64,000 bases of DNA from Streptomyces spororaveus (GCF_016755875.1 NZ_BNED01000005.1:3141001-3205000), one strand, 5' to 3'. Counted from the stretch's first letter, positions 7,697 through 16,715 are shown. Numbers and translations are program-made. Notes: generated by a model not told the origin, from the sequence alone.

Positions 7697-9166
7697 CTAC
7701 TTCTGCGGGCTGGAGGGGATGTCGAGGACGACCTTGGTGCCGCGCGGCTCGGCCCGGAGCATGTCGAACGTGCCGCCGAGCTCCCCCTCCACGAGGGTCC
7801 GTACGATCTGCAGCCCGAGATTGCCGGCCCGCTGGGGGTCGAATCCCTCGGGCAGACCGCTGCCGTCGTCGAGCACGGTGATCAGCAGCCGGCCGTCGGT
7901 ACGGCCGGTTCCGGTGCGGATCGCGGCCACCTCCACAGTGCCCCGCTCCCCCTGGGTGAAGGCGTGTTCCAGGGCGTTCTGGAGGATCTCCGTGAGCACC
8001 ATCGACAGCGGAGTGGCCACCTCCGCGTCCAGGATCCCGAACCTGCCGGTGCGTCGGCAGTCGACCTTGCCCGGCGAGATCTCCGAGACCATCGCGATGA
8101 CCCGGTCGGCGATCTCGTCGAACTCGACCCGCTCGTCGAGGTTCTGAGACAGCGTCTCGTGCACGATCGCGATCGATCCGACACGGCGCACGGCCTCGTT
8201 GAGAGCCTCGCGCCCCTGCGGCGAATCCATCCGGCGGGACTGGAGCCGCAACAGTGCGGCCACCGTCTGGAGGTTGTTCTTCACCCGGTGGTGGATCTCC
8301 CGGATGGTCGCGTCCTTGGTGATCAATTCACGTTCGCGACGTCGCAGTTCCGTGACGTCGCGGCACAGGACCAGGGAGCCGATCCGGGTGCCCTTCGGCT
8401 TGAGCGGAATGGCGCGGAGCTGGATGACCCCGCCGTTGCCGTCGACCTCGGTCTCCCGGGGGGCCCAGCCGCTGGCGAGCTTGACCAGGGCCTCGTCCAC
8501 CGGTCCGCGGGAGGGGGCGAGTTCGGCGGTGGTGTTGCCCAGGTGCTGGCCGACGAGGTCGGAGGCGAGGCCGAGCCGGTGGTAGGCGGAGAGCGCGTTC
8601 GGGGAGGCGTAGGTGACCACGCCGTCGGCGTCGAGCCGGATGAGGCCGTCGCCGACGCGCGGGGAGGCGTCCATGTCGACCTGCTGGCCGGGGTACGGGA
8701 AGGAGCCCGCCGCGATCATCTGGGCGAGGTCGGAGGCGGACTGGAGGTAGGTGAGCTCCAGCCGGCTCGGTGTACGCACAGTGAGCAGATTGGTATTGCG
8801 GGCGATCACGCCCAGGACCCGCCCCTCGCGGCGGACGGGGATCGACTCGACGCGGACCGGCACCTCCTCGCGCCACTCGGGGTCGCCCTCGCGCACGATC
8901 CGGCCCTCGTCGAGCGCGGCGTCCAGCAGCGGGCGGCGCCCGCGCGGCACCAGGTGGCCGACCATGTCGTCCTGGTAGGAGGTGGGACCGGTGTTCGGGC
9001 GCATCTGGGCGACCGAGACGTACCGCGTGCCGTCGAGGGTGGGCACCCACAGGACGAGGTCGGCGAAGGACAGGTCGGAGAGCAGCTGCCACTCCGAGAC
9101 CAGCAGGTGGAGCCACTCCAGGTCGGTTTCACCGAGAGCGGTGTGCTGGCGTACGAGGTCGTTCAT
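7697..9166 (-). CDS. PdtaS-type sensor histidine kinase
   Basis: The 489-residue cytosolic sensor kinase has an N-terminal GAF-like domain (about 1-150), a PAS-like domain (about 170-280, VGDGLIRLDADGVVTYASPNAL), an HisKA_2 dimerisation helix with the phosphorylatable histidine in IREIHHRVKNNLQTVAALLRL, and an HATPase domain (VLTEILQNALEHAF, VLDDGSGLPEGF). This is the layout of mycobacterial PdtaS, which signals to an RNA-binding ANTAR response regulator; no such partner is in this window. There is no membrane segment. ATG 9166 was chosen over GTG 9238 because conservation is expected from MNDLVRQ onward. Confidence 0.88.
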   Translation of the reverse strand: MNDLVRQHTALGETDLEWLHLLVSEWQLLSDLSFADLVLWVPTLDGTRYVSVAQMRPNTGPTSYQDDMVGHLVPRGRRPLLDAALDEGRIVREGDPEWREEVPVRVESIPVRREGRVLGVIARNTNLLTVRTPSRLELTYLQSASDLAQMIAAGSFPYPGQQVDMDASPRVGDGLIRLDADGVVTYASPNALSAYHRLGLASDLVGQHLGNTTAELAPSRGPVDEALVKLASGWAPRETEVDGNGGVIQLRAIPLKPKGTRIGSLVLCRDVTELRRRERELITKDATIREIHHRVKNNLQTVAALLRLQSRRMDSPQGREALNEAVRRVGSIAIVHETLSQNLDERVEFDEIADRVIAMVSEISPGKVDCRRTGRFGILDAEVATPLSMVLTEILQNALEHAFTQGERGTVEVAAIRTGTGRTDGRLLITVLDDGSGLPEGFDPQRAGNLGLQIVRTLVEGELGGTFDMLRAEPRGTKVVLDIPSSPQK

Positions 9167-9310
9167 GGAGGGCACCTTGCGAGCGTACCCCGGGTACTCG
9201 CCATGACTTTCCCCACGGCGGTACTCAGGAGTATCCAAGGGGGGTGCGAGCCGCGTACTGTTGGAGGAAGTGACGGGTTTCCAGGCCCTGTCATTGGATG
9301 GACAGAACAG

Positions 9311-9326
9311 AATGGTCTAGTCCACA
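9311..9326. promoter_or_regulatory. DasR box-like site (dre) upstream of the histidine kinase
   Basis: AATGGTCTAGTCCACA matches the dre core TGGTCTAGACCA at 11 of 12 positions. It lies in the 371-bp gap 9167-9537, about 145 bp upstream of the histidine kinase start, with no aminosugar gene adjacent. The rest of that gap shows no gene. Confidence 0.5.
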
Positions 9327-9537
9327 ATTGACATCAGAACCTCCGCCCTCCCCGCACAGGAGGACGGATCGAGGTAAGCCGCGCGCTCTGCCCTGACCGC
9401 GCGGGCACCTCCACCGGCCGTCGGGAACCGCACACCTGTCGGCCGTAAGTACTCCGGGCTACGGTGCCGGGCGGGTCGAGGGTCCCGTCCTGCACCGTGG
9501 CCCAGAGGAACTCCCCCGCGGAACGCGCCCCGGCCGG

Positions 9538-10134
9538 TCAGGCCGCGGGCCAGGCCAGCAGGGCCCGCTCCGCCAGCGCCTCCAGCTCCTCCCGGCTCGC
9601 GCCGTCGCGCGACTGCTGGGACATCCCCTGAAGCACCGCCCCGGCGTACCGGGCCAGCGCCCGCGCGTCCGTGTCCGCCGGCAGCGCGCCCGCGGCCACG
9701 TCGGCCCGGATGCGGCTCTCGAACATGGCCAGGTTGGCGTTGCGGCGCTCGCGCAGGGCCTGCGCGACCTCGTCCGAGGTGGTGTTGATCGCGGCGCTGA
9801 TCACCATGCAGCCCCTCGGGTGGGCCGGGTCGGTGTAGACCTCGGCGGCCTCGCGCAGGATGCGGGCGACGGCCGCCCGGGCCGTGGGTTCCTCGGCGAG
9901 CGCCACGCTCGCGAAATCCCCGTACCGGCCGCCGTACACCACCACGACCTCGTCGAAGAGCTTGCGCTTGTCGCCGAAGGCCGCGTAGAGGCTGGGCGCG
10001 CTGATGCCGAGCGAGGCGGTCAGGTCGGAGATGGAGGTCGCCTCGTAGCCGCGCTCCCAGAAGGCCAGCATCGCCTTGTCGAGGGCGGCGTCGCGGTCGA
10101 AGGAACGGGGTCTGCCGCGCTGTCCGGTCACCAT
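9538..10134 (-). CDS. TetR-family repressor of the divergent SDR gene
   Basis: The 198-residue protein has an N-terminal TetR DNA-binding domain: RDAALDKAMLAFWERGYEATSISDLTASLGISAPSLYAAFGDKRKLF, with the helix-turn-helix at about residues 33-55. The C-terminal half is the ligand-binding and dimer domain and carries CMVISAAINT, typical of the AcrR-like group that answers to small hydrophobic molecules. It is divergent from the SDR gene at 10219 with an 84-bp gap holding two similar palindromes, so it probably represses both. The ligand is unknown. Confidence 0.9.
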   Translation of the reverse strand: MVTGQRGRPRSFDRDAALDKAMLAFWERGYEATSISDLTASLGISAPSLYAAFGDKRKLFDEVVVVYGGRYGDFASVALAEEPTARAAVARILREAAEVYTDPAHPRGCMVISAAINTTSDEVAQALRERRNANLAMFESRIRADVAAGALPADTDARALARYAGAVLQGMSQQSRDGASREELEALAERALLAWPAA

Positions 10135-10146
10135 GCCCGCATTCTA

Positions 10147-10194
10147 TAGCGGGCGCTAGGGAATCTGGTACGTTCCTTTCTGTAGCGACCACTA
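10147..10194. promoter_or_regulatory. Two TetR operator candidates
   Basis: TAGCG-GG-CGCTA (10147-10158) is a perfect inverted repeat. A second copy, TAGCG-AC-CACTA (10183-10194), matches it at 4 of 5 pairs. Centres are 36 bp apart between the divergent tetR and SDR genes, so binding would cover both promoters. Confidence 0.65.
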
Positions 10195-10218
10195 GCGATT
10201 ACCGGAGGGGGGCGCGTC

Positions 10219-10980
10219 ATGGGCGTGCTCAAGGGGAAGACGGCACTGGTCACCGGCGGCAGCCGGGGCATCGGGCGGGCCGTGGCCGAGCGGCTGGCGC
10301 GGGACGGGGCACTCGTCGCGGTGCACTACGGACGCGACGAGGCGGCGGCGAAGGAAACGGTCGCGGCGATCGGGGCGGCCGGCGGGCGGGCCTTCGCCAT
10401 CGGGGCCGAGCTCGGCGTCCCCGGCGACGCGCAGGCCCTGTGGGCGGCGTACGCGGCCCATCCCGCGCACACCGAGGGCGTGGACATCCTGGTCAACAAT
10501 GCCGGGGCGGCGGCCTTCGCGGGGATCGGGGACACCGACGAGGAGCTGTACGACCGGGCGCACGCGCTCAACGCCAAGGCGCCGTTCTTCGTGATCAAGT
10601 ACGGGCTGGAGCGGCTGCGCGACGGGGGCCGGATCGTGAACGTGACCGGCACCCCGGACATCGCCCTGCCGGCCATCCTGGCCACGGTCACCGCCAAGGG
10701 CGCCACGAACGCGCTGACCCGGTCACTGGCCGCCGAACTGGCGCCGCGCGGGATCACCGTGAACTCGGTCGGCCCCGGCATCACCGACACCGACCTCAAC
10801 GCGGGCCTCCTGGCGGACGAGGCGACCCGGGCGCACCTGGCCGCCCGCTCCGTCTTCCACCGGGTGGGCACGGCGCAGGAGGTCGCCGACGTGGTGGCCT
10901 TCCTGGCCTCGCCGGACTCCCGCTGGGTGACCGGCCAGCACCTGGACGCGACGGGCGGCCTGCAGCTCGCGCTGATCTAG
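10219..10980 (+). CDS. Short-chain dehydrogenase/reductase
   Basis: The 253-residue enzyme is a classical NAD(P)-dependent SDR. The cofactor loop is TGGSRGIG near residue 13, followed by the NNAG motif. The usual catalytic Ser-Tyr-Lys is altered: where Y-x3-K is expected the sequence reads TAKGATNAL, keeping the Lys but not an obvious Tyr. That change makes the catalytic chemistry uncertain. It ends with the family motif DATGGLQL. ATG 10219 follows GGAGGGGGG. It is the likely target of the divergent TetR regulator. Substrate is unknown. Confidence 0.85.
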   Translation: MGVLKGKTALVTGGSRGIGRAVAERLARDGALVAVHYGRDEAAAKETVAAIGAAGGRAFAIGAELGVPGDAQALWAAYAAHPAHTEGVDILVNNAGAAAFAGIGDTDEELYDRAHALNAKAPFFVIKYGLERLRDGGRIVNVTGTPDIALPAILATVTAKGATNALTRSLAAELAPRGITVNSVGPGITDTDLNAGLLADEATRAHLAARSVFHRVGTAQEVADVVAFLASPDSRWVTGQHLDATGGLQLALI

Positions 10981-11068
10981 AAAGCCTCGCGGGGGGCCGG
11001 GCGGCCGGATCCGGACCACCATGGAAAGGAAGGGGCGAGGCCCTGTCACGGACGGCCGCCTCTGCTAG

Positions 11069-11084
11069 ATTGGTCTATACCACC
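11069..11084. promoter_or_regulatory. DasR box (dre) of nagB
   Basis: ATTGGTCTATACCACC is a near-perfect dre: GGTCTATACC is an inverted repeat and the core matches TGGTCTAGACCA with one change. It lies 29 bp before the nagB start. DasR control of nagB through such a site is established in S. coelicolor. Confidence 0.88.
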
Positions 11085-11112
11085 CGACCCACTCCAGATC
11101 GGCAGGCCCCGC

Positions 11113-11898
11113 GTGGAAGTTGTCATCGTCCCGAACGCCAAGGCAGGCGGCGAGCTCATCGCGGAGGCCATGGCCGCCCTGGTGAGGCGCAAGCCCGACG
11201 CCCTGCTCGGCGTGGCGACCGGCTCCACCCCGCTGCCCGTCTACGAGGCCCTCGCCGCCAAGGTCAAGGCCGGAGAGGTCGATGCCTCCAGGGCCCGGAT
11301 CTGCCAGCTCGACGAGTACGTCGGCCTGCCGGCCGGGCACCCGGAGTCCTACCGGGCGGTCGTGCTCCGCGAGGTCGTCGAACCCCTCGGTCTGTCCGAG
11401 GCCGCCTTCATGGGCCCCGACGGCTCGGCCGAGGACATCGTCGGCGCGTGCGAGGCCTACGACCGGGCCCTGGCCGAGGCCGGCGGTGTCGACCTCCAGC
11501 TGCTGGGCATCGGCACGGACGGCCACATCGGCTTCAACGAGCCCTGTTCCTCCCTGGCCTCCCGCACCCGTATCAAGACGCTGACGGAGCAGACCCGCGT
11601 GGACAACGCGCGCTTCTTCGACGACGACCTGGAGCAGGTGCCGCACCACGTCATCACCCAGGGCATCGGCACCATCCTCGACGCGCGCCACCTGGTCCTC
11701 CTCGCCACCGGTGAGGGCAAGGCCGAAGCCGTCGCGCAGACCGTCGAGGGCCCGCTGTCCGCGCTGGTCCCGGCCTCCGCACTGCAGCTGCACCGGCACG
11801 CCACCGTGATCGTGGACGAGGCCGCCGCCTCGAAGCTGAAGCTGGCGGAGTACTTCCGCCACACGTACGCCGACAAGCCCGCCTGGCAGGGCCTGTAG
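11113..11898 (+). CDS. nagB: Glucosamine-6-phosphate deaminase
   Basis: NagB converts glucosamine-6-phosphate to fructose-6-phosphate and ammonia, sending aminosugars into glycolysis. The 261-residue protein shows the family motifs: GVATGSTPLPVYEAL (substrate phosphate loop), LDEYVGLPAGHPESYR with the catalytic Asp, and GIGTDGHIGFNEP with the catalytic His. It starts at GTG 11113, 29 bp after a DasR box, and is followed by a strong terminator shared with dasD. Glucosamine-6-phosphate is also the DasR inducer, so this enzyme consumes the signal. Confidence 0.95.
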   Translation: MEVVIVPNAKAGGELIAEAMAALVRRKPDALLGVATGSTPLPVYEALAAKVKAGEVDASRARICQLDEYVGLPAGHPESYRAVVLREVVEPLGLSEAAFMGPDGSAEDIVGACEAYDRALAEAGGVDLQLLGIGTDGHIGFNEPCSSLASRTRIKTLTEQTRVDNARFFDDDLEQVPHHVITQGIGTILDARHLVLLATGEGKAEAVAQTVEGPLSALVPASALQLHRHATVIVDEAAASKLKLAEYFRHTYADKPAWQGL

Positions 11899-11914
11899 CC
11901 GCACGGGCACGACA

Positions 11915-11950
11915 CGAAGGGCCTGCACCCCGGGGGGTGCAGGCCCTTCG
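11915..11950. terminator. Bidirectional terminator between nagB and dasD
   Basis: A perfect 16-bp stem, 11915-11930 with 11935-11950 and a 4-nt loop, lies between two converging genes. Confidence 0.88.
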
Positions 11951-12017
11951 GTGTGGCCGATGCCGTAGGTCGGCCCGTCAGGCGTTCGAGCAGCTCCGCG
12001 CAGCGGCAACCGCCGGG

Positions 12018-13499
12018 CTACGCCCCCGCGATGACCTCCGCGGCGGCCCGCCCGCAGACCCGGGACGCGCCGTGGGTGGCGATGTGCAGCGCACCCCGCG
12101 GCGCGGCCATCGGCAGGCCCATCTCGACCACGACCGTGTCCGGCCGGGCCCCGACCAGCGCGTCGAGGGCCTCGGTCATCCAGGGGTGCCGGTGCGCGTC
12201 ACGGACCACCGCGACGACGGTACGGTCCCCCGCCGCCGCCAGGATGTCCCCGGTGGAGGAGCCCTCGGGGTAGACGCCCGCCCCGGTGCCCGGGAGCAGG
12301 CCGGCGAGTTCGGCCGCCACGCCCCACGGGGTCTCGTCGCCCACCGCGATGTTCGCGACGGGCGCGAGCGTGGCGACGTAGGGCGCGGTGAGCGGCTTGG
12401 CCGAGCCGGTGACGAGCAGGGCGCGGCGGGCGGCCGTCAGCCCGATGCCGGACGCGCGGCTCCCCTCCGGCTGCGCGTCCGGCCGGGCTCCGCGGGTCCA
12501 TGCGGCGAGCGCGCGGACGCGGGCGGCGGCGTCGGCGAGGCGCTCCTCGGGCAGTGCCCCCTCGCGGACGGCCGCGACCAGCGCGTCGCGCAGCCGCAGG
12601 ACGGTGGCTTCGTCGGCGAGTCCGCCGCCGACGCAGATGGCGTCGGCGCCGGCCGCGATGGCCAGGACCGAGCCGCGCTCGATCCCGTACGTCCCGGCGA
12701 TGGCGTTCATCTCCATGCCGTCGGTGACGATGAGGCCCTCGTAGCCGAGCTCGCCGCGCAGCAGACCGGTCAGGATCTGCGGGCTGAGTGTGGCCGGGCG
12801 GGTCGGGTCGAGGGCGGGCACCAGGATGTGCGCGCTCATCACGGCCTTGGTGCCGGCCTCGATCGCCGCCTTGAAGGGGACGAGTTCGCGGGCCTGGAGG
12901 GTGTCCAGGTCCACGTCGATGCGCGGCAGGGCGTGGTGGGAGTCGACGCTGGTGTCGCCGTGGCCCGGGAAGTGCTTGGTGCACGCGGCCACGCCGGCGG
13001 CCTGGAGGCCCTGGACGTAGGCGGCGGTGTGCCGGGCGGCGAGGTGGGTGTCGGCCCCGAAGGACCGTACGCCGATCACCGGGTTGTCCGGGTTGGAGTT
13101 GACGTCGGCGGACGGGGCCCAGTTGAGGTTGACCCCGCACTCGGCGAGGCGGCGGCCCAGCTCTCGGGCGACGTTCCGGGTGAGGCCGGTGTCGTCGACG
13201 GCGCCGAGGGCCAGGTTGCCGGGGAAGGAGGAGCCGCCGCGGACCTCCAGGCGGGTCACGTCGCCGCCTTCCTCGTCGATGGCGACCAGGACGTCGTCGC
13301 GCTCGGTGCGCAGCTGCGCGGTGAGCGCGGCGAGCTGCTCGGGCGAGGCGATGTTGCGGCCGAAGAGGCCGACGGCGGTGAGCCCTTCGCCGACCCGGCG
13401 CAGCAGCCAGGCCGGGGCGGTGGTGCCCTCGAAGCCGGGCTGGAGGACGGCGAGGGCGTCGCGGGTGACCGTGTCGGTGCGGTGCGCAAGAACAGTCAT
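12018..13499 (-). CDS. dasD: GH3 beta-N-acetylhexosaminidase (DasD)
   Basis: The 493-residue enzyme is a glycoside hydrolase family 3 beta-N-acetylglucosaminidase. The NagZ-type signature KHFPGHGDTSVDSHHALP carries the His/Asp general acid pair, and the nucleophile Asp is in GLIVTDGMEM. There is no signal peptide, so it should split imported chitobiose inside the cell. It is the last gene of the das operon, starting 7 bp after the dasC stop. S. coelicolor has the same arrangement (SCO5235). Confidence 0.93.
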   Translation of the reverse strand: MTVLAHRTDTVTRDALAVLQPGFEGTTAPAWLLRRVGEGLTAVGLFGRNIASPEQLAALTAQLRTERDDVLVAIDEEGGDVTRLEVRGGSSFPGNLALGAVDDTGLTRNVARELGRRLAECGVNLNWAPSADVNSNPDNPVIGVRSFGADTHLAARHTAAYVQGLQAAGVAACTKHFPGHGDTSVDSHHALPRIDVDLDTLQARELVPFKAAIEAGTKAVMSAHILVPALDPTRPATLSPQILTGLLRGELGYEGLIVTDGMEMNAIAGTYGIERGSVLAIAAGADAICVGGGLADEATVLRLRDALVAAVREGALPEERLADAAARVRALAAWTRGARPDAQPEGSRASGIGLTAARRALLVTGSAKPLTAPYVATLAPVANIAVGDETPWGVAAELAGLLPGTGAGVYPEGSSTGDILAAAGDRTVVAVVRDAHRHPWMTEALDALVGARPDTVVVEMGLPMAAPRGALHIATHGASRVCGRAAAEVIAGA

Positions 13500-13506
13500 G
13501 GGGCCG

Positions 13507-14364
13507 TCATCCCTTCACGGCGCCGGCGGTCAGGCCCGCTGCCATCTTGCGCTGGACGATGAGGAAGAGGATCACGATCGGAATCGCCATCATGGTGGAG
13601 CCGGCCATCATGGGGGCGAACTCGGTGCCGTGCTTGGTGGTGAAGTTCCCGAGCCACACCGTGGCCGTCTGGTTCTGCTGGCTCATCAGCATCAGGGCGT
13701 AGAGGTACTCGTTCCACGCCTGGATGAAGCCGTACACGGACGTGGCCACCATGCCGGGGGCCAGGAGCGGGAAGACCACCCGGATGAAGGCGCCGGTCGG
13801 AGTGCAGCCGTCGACCTGCGCGGATTCCTCCAGCTCCTTCGGGATGTTCACGATGAAGCCCCGGAGGGTCCACACCGTGAAGGGGAGGATGAAGGTGAGG
13901 TAGGTGATGATCAAGCCGGTGAGCTTGTCGTACTGCCCGAGGTCGTTCAGCAGCAGGAACACCGGGATGATCATCGCGACCAGCGGGATCATCTGGACGG
14001 CCAGGATGCCGACGATCACGATCTTGCGGCCGCGGAAGGCGAACCGGGAGATGGCCAGGGCCGCCAGCATGCCGACGGCGATGCCGATGACCACCACGAC
14101 GAGCGAGACGATCAGGCTGCGTCCTACGGGACCCCAGAAGTCGGAGATCTCCAGGGCCCGCTTGAAGTTGTCGAGCGTGAAGTTCGTCGGGAAGAACCGG
14201 GGGTTCGGGTCGATCGCGTCCTTGGCCGGCTTGAACGCGGTGTTGAGCATCCAGTAGACCGGGAAGCCCAGCGTCGCGAAGACCAGCAGCCCGAGGACGT
14301 TCCAGCCGAGCTTGGACTTCGTCTTCTGCTTGAGCGGCGCGACGGGCGCGGTGGTCGAGGTCAT
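13507..14364 (-). CDS. dasC: Chitobiose ABC transporter permease DasC
   Basis: The 285-residue protein is a MalG-type ABC permease with six membrane segments. The EAA loop that docks on the ATPase is visible as EESAQVDGCTPTGAFIRVVFPLL. With DasB it forms the channel for N,N'-diacetylchitobiose delivered by DasA. No ATPase gene is present in this operon; in S. coelicolor the shared MsiK ATPase, encoded elsewhere, energises it. The start overlaps the dasB stop (ATGA), giving translational coupling. Confidence 0.94.
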   Translation of the reverse strand: MTSTTAPVAPLKQKTKSKLGWNVLGLLVFATLGFPVYWMLNTAFKPAKDAIDPNPRFFPTNFTLDNFKRALEISDFWGPVGRSLIVSLVVVVIGIAVGMLAALAISRFAFRGRKIVIVGILAVQMIPLVAMIIPVFLLLNDLGQYDKLTGLIITYLTFILPFTVWTLRGFIVNIPKELEESAQVDGCTPTGAFIRVVFPLLAPGMVATSVYGFIQAWNEYLYALMLMSQQNQTATVWLGNFTTKHGTEFAPMMAGSTMMAIPIVILFLIVQRKMAAGLTAGAVKG

Positions 14365-15356
14365 TCCACCTCTCCGATCTTGAGCATCTGACGCATGTAC
14401 ACGGCGACCACCCCGAGCAGCAGCAGCACGGTCACCAGGGCGATGGCGGAGCCGCCCGAGTAGTCGTTGACCACGAACGCCTGCTGGTACGAGTAGGTGG
14501 TGAGCAGCTGGAACTCGGCCTCGGGGTTGCCGTTGCGCATCACGAAGACCTGCGGGAAGACGCCCATGTCCCAGATCACCGAGAGGGTCGTCAGCATGAC
14601 GATGATCGGCTTCAGGATGGGGAGCGTCACGTGGCGGAACACGCCCCAGGCACCGGCGCCGTCGAGGCGCGCGGCCTCCTCCAGCTCCTTGGGCACCTGG
14701 GTCAGGCCCGCGCTGAGGGTGATGACCACGAAGGGCACCGCCCCCCAGATGACCAGGAGCATGATCACCGCGAGGCCCTCGGGACCGCTGGCGAACCAGT
14801 TGTGGCCGATCATGTCCACGCCGGGCAGCTTGCTCATCAGGTAGTTGAGGACGCCGTAGTCGGCGTCGAAGAGCCACTTGAACACGGCGGTGGCGACGAT
14901 GATGGGCATCCCCCAGCTCGCCACGAGGGCGACGCTGATGAGGATCTTCACGAAGCCGGACACCTTCTGCAGCAGCAGCGCTATGAGCATGCCGATGACC
15001 ATGGTCAGGATGACCGCGCCCGCCGCGAAGACCACCGTGCGCGCGACGACCGCCCAGAACTCGCCGTCGCCCAGGACCTTCGAGAAGTTGTCGAAGCCGA
15101 CGAACTCGGCTTCCTTGAAGCCCCAGAGCTCGGACTTGCCGAAGTTCTGGAAGGAGAGGGACACCAGTCTGAAGAGCGGGTATCCCATGATGAGAACGAT
15201 GATCAGCAGGCACGGCGCCAACAGCAGCCAGGGGGCCGCACCGGGCCCCTTCCGGCTGGGCGTGCCCGATGTACCGGCACTTCCTGTCCCCGCTCCGGGG
15301 GAAGTCTTCTGCTTCGCCGGCGGCTGGTCGGCGGTGGTTGTCTGTGCGGCACTCAT
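14361..15356 (-). CDS. dasB: Chitobiose ABC transporter permease DasB
   Basis: The 331-residue protein is the MalF-type permease partner of DasC. A polar Thr/Pro/Gly-rich N terminus of about 40 residues precedes the first membrane segment (WLLLAPCLLIIVLIMGYPLF), and the EAA loop is EEAARLDGAGAWGVFRHVTLP. ATG 15356 has GGAG five bases upstream. A very stable hairpin separates it from dasA, so it may be expressed less than the binding protein. Confidence 0.94.
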   Translation of the reverse strand: MSAAQTTTADQPPAKQKTSPGAGTGSAGTSGTPSRKGPGAAPWLLLAPCLLIIVLIMGYPLFRLVSLSFQNFGKSELWGFKEAEFVGFDNFSKVLGDGEFWAVVARTVVFAAGAVILTMVIGMLIALLLQKVSGFVKILISVALVASWGMPIIVATAVFKWLFDADYGVLNYLMSKLPGVDMIGHNWFASGPEGLAVIMLLVIWGAVPFVVITLSAGLTQVPKELEEAARLDGAGAWGVFRHVTLPILKPIIVMLTTLSVIWDMGVFPQVFVMRNGNPEAEFQLLTTYSYQQAFVVNDYSGGSAIALVTVLLLLGVVAVYMRQMLKIGEVE

Positions 15357-15390
15357 CGCGCGCTCCTCGGGAGTCCCTCTCTGGACCGGC

Positions 15391-15422
15391 GGCAGGGCCC
15401 CGCCTTCCGGCGGGGCCCTGCC
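15391..15422 (-). terminator. Stable hairpin between dasA and dasB
   Basis: A 14-bp perfect GC stem (15391-15404 with 15409-15422, loop TTCC) follows dasA by 9 bp, inside the operon. It may act as a partial terminator or as an mRNA 3'-end stabiliser that favours dasA transcript over the permease genes. Confidence 0.75.
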
Positions 15423-15431
15423 GGTATCAGG

Positions 15432-16715
15432 TCACTTGGTGTTGATGACCTTGTCGATCTCGGCGTCGGCGGCCTTCGCCGCTTCCTCGACCGACTTGCT
15501 TCCGGTCCCGAGGTCACGGAGCATCGTCTGAAGGATCTTGGCCTTCTCGATCTGGCCCCAGCCGGAGGCGGTCGGCACGAACCAGGAGGACTCGGCCGCG
15601 GTGGCGGCGACCTGGGTCTTCGGGTCGGCCTTCAGCGGACCGAGGTCCGTCTTGTTGTTGGGCAGGTTGCCCTTGCCGATGAGGCCCTTCTGGCCCTGGG
15701 CGCCGGTGAAGACGTTGATCCACTCGGCCGCCACGTCCTTGGCCTTGGACTTGGCCGGGACGGCGAGGTCCGAACCGCCGAGGAAGACCGGCAGGTTCTT
15801 GCCGTTCGGGCCGGGCTGGACGAAGTTCTCCAGCTTGTCCGTGAGACCGCCGACCTTGTCGTTCTCCGGGGTCGCGGCGGTGCCGCCCTCCCAGGCGGCG
15901 GCGAAGATCGCGGCGGAGTTGCCCTGACCGAAGACGACCGGGCGGTCGGACTCGTCCTTGGTCTTGTCGGCGTGCATGTACTTGTCGAGGAGCTCCTTGT
16001 ACTGCTTGAGCCCCTTCAGCGACTCGGGGGAGGACAGGGTGCCCTTCCACTTGTCGCCGTCCTTCTTGGCGATGGCGCCGCCGGCGTCGTAGACGAACGA
16101 CATGGCCGCGTACCAGTCGGGAGAAGGCTGGTACAGGGCGCTGAACTTGTCGCCCTTCGCGGCCTGGATCTTGTCCAGGGCGGAGGTGTACTCGGCCCAC
16201 GTCTTCGGGGCGGCGGTGACGCCGGCCTCGCCGGCGATGTCCTTGCGCCAGGTGCCGACGCGGCCACCGGCGTAGTAGGGGACACCGTAGGTCTTGCCGT
16301 CATAGGTGACGGATTCCTTGAGGGCGTCCAGCCACGCGGCGGAGTTCTCGAACTTCGAGGGGTCGATCTCGGCGAAGGCGCCGGTCGACATGTAGCCGAT
16401 CATCTCGGAGTTGCCCATCTCGACAACGTCCGGGGCCTTGTCCGTGGCGAGTACGGCGTCCAGCTTGGCGTTCTTGTCCGGCCAGCCGTAGTACTCGTGC
16501 TTGACCGTGAGGCCCGGGTGCTTCGCGACGACGGCGTCGTCGGCCGCCTTGACCAGCTCCGGCCAGTTCTTCTGGGCGTCCACCGTCAGCCAGACGGTGA
16601 GCTCCTTCGCCTCGGAGGCCTTGCCGTCGCCCCCCTTGCCGTCGGAGTCACCGCACGCCGCCAGGCCGATAACCATGCCCGCGACACCGATCGCCGCGAT
16701 GAGCTTGCGCTTCAC
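15432..16715 (-). CDS. dasA: Chitobiose-binding lipoprotein DasA
   Basis: DasA is the solute-binding protein for N,N'-diacetylchitobiose. The 427-residue precursor has a short lipoprotein signal: basic VKRK, a hydrophobic core, and the lipobox LAAC with the lipidated Cys at residue 21. A Gly/Asp/Lys-rich tether follows, then a family 1 binding fold. I chose GTG 16715 because GAGGAGGG precedes it by about 5 nt and the signal peptide begins there. An in-frame ATG at 16805 lies at the edge of the DasR box and is unlikely. Two dre-like sites lie about 90-130 bp upstream. Confidence 0.94.
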   Translation of the reverse strand: MKRKLIAAIGVAGMVIGLAACGDSDGKGGDGKASEAKELTVWLTVDAQKNWPELVKAADDAVVAKHPGLTVKHEYYGWPDKNAKLDAVLATDKAPDVVEMGNSEMIGYMSTGAFAEIDPSKFENSAAWLDALKESVTYDGKTYGVPYYAGGRVGTWRKDIAGEAGVTAAPKTWAEYTSALDKIQAAKGDKFSALYQPSPDWYAAMSFVYDAGGAIAKKDGDKWKGTLSSPESLKGLKQYKELLDKYMHADKTKDESDRPVVFGQGNSAAIFAAAWEGGTAATPENDKVGGLTDKLENFVQPGPNGKNLPVFLGGSDLAVPAKSKAKDVAAEWINVFTGAQGQKGLIGKGNLPNNKTDLGPLKADPKTQVAATAAESSWFVPTASGWGQIEKAKILQTMLRDLGTGSKSVEEAAKAADAEIDKVINTK

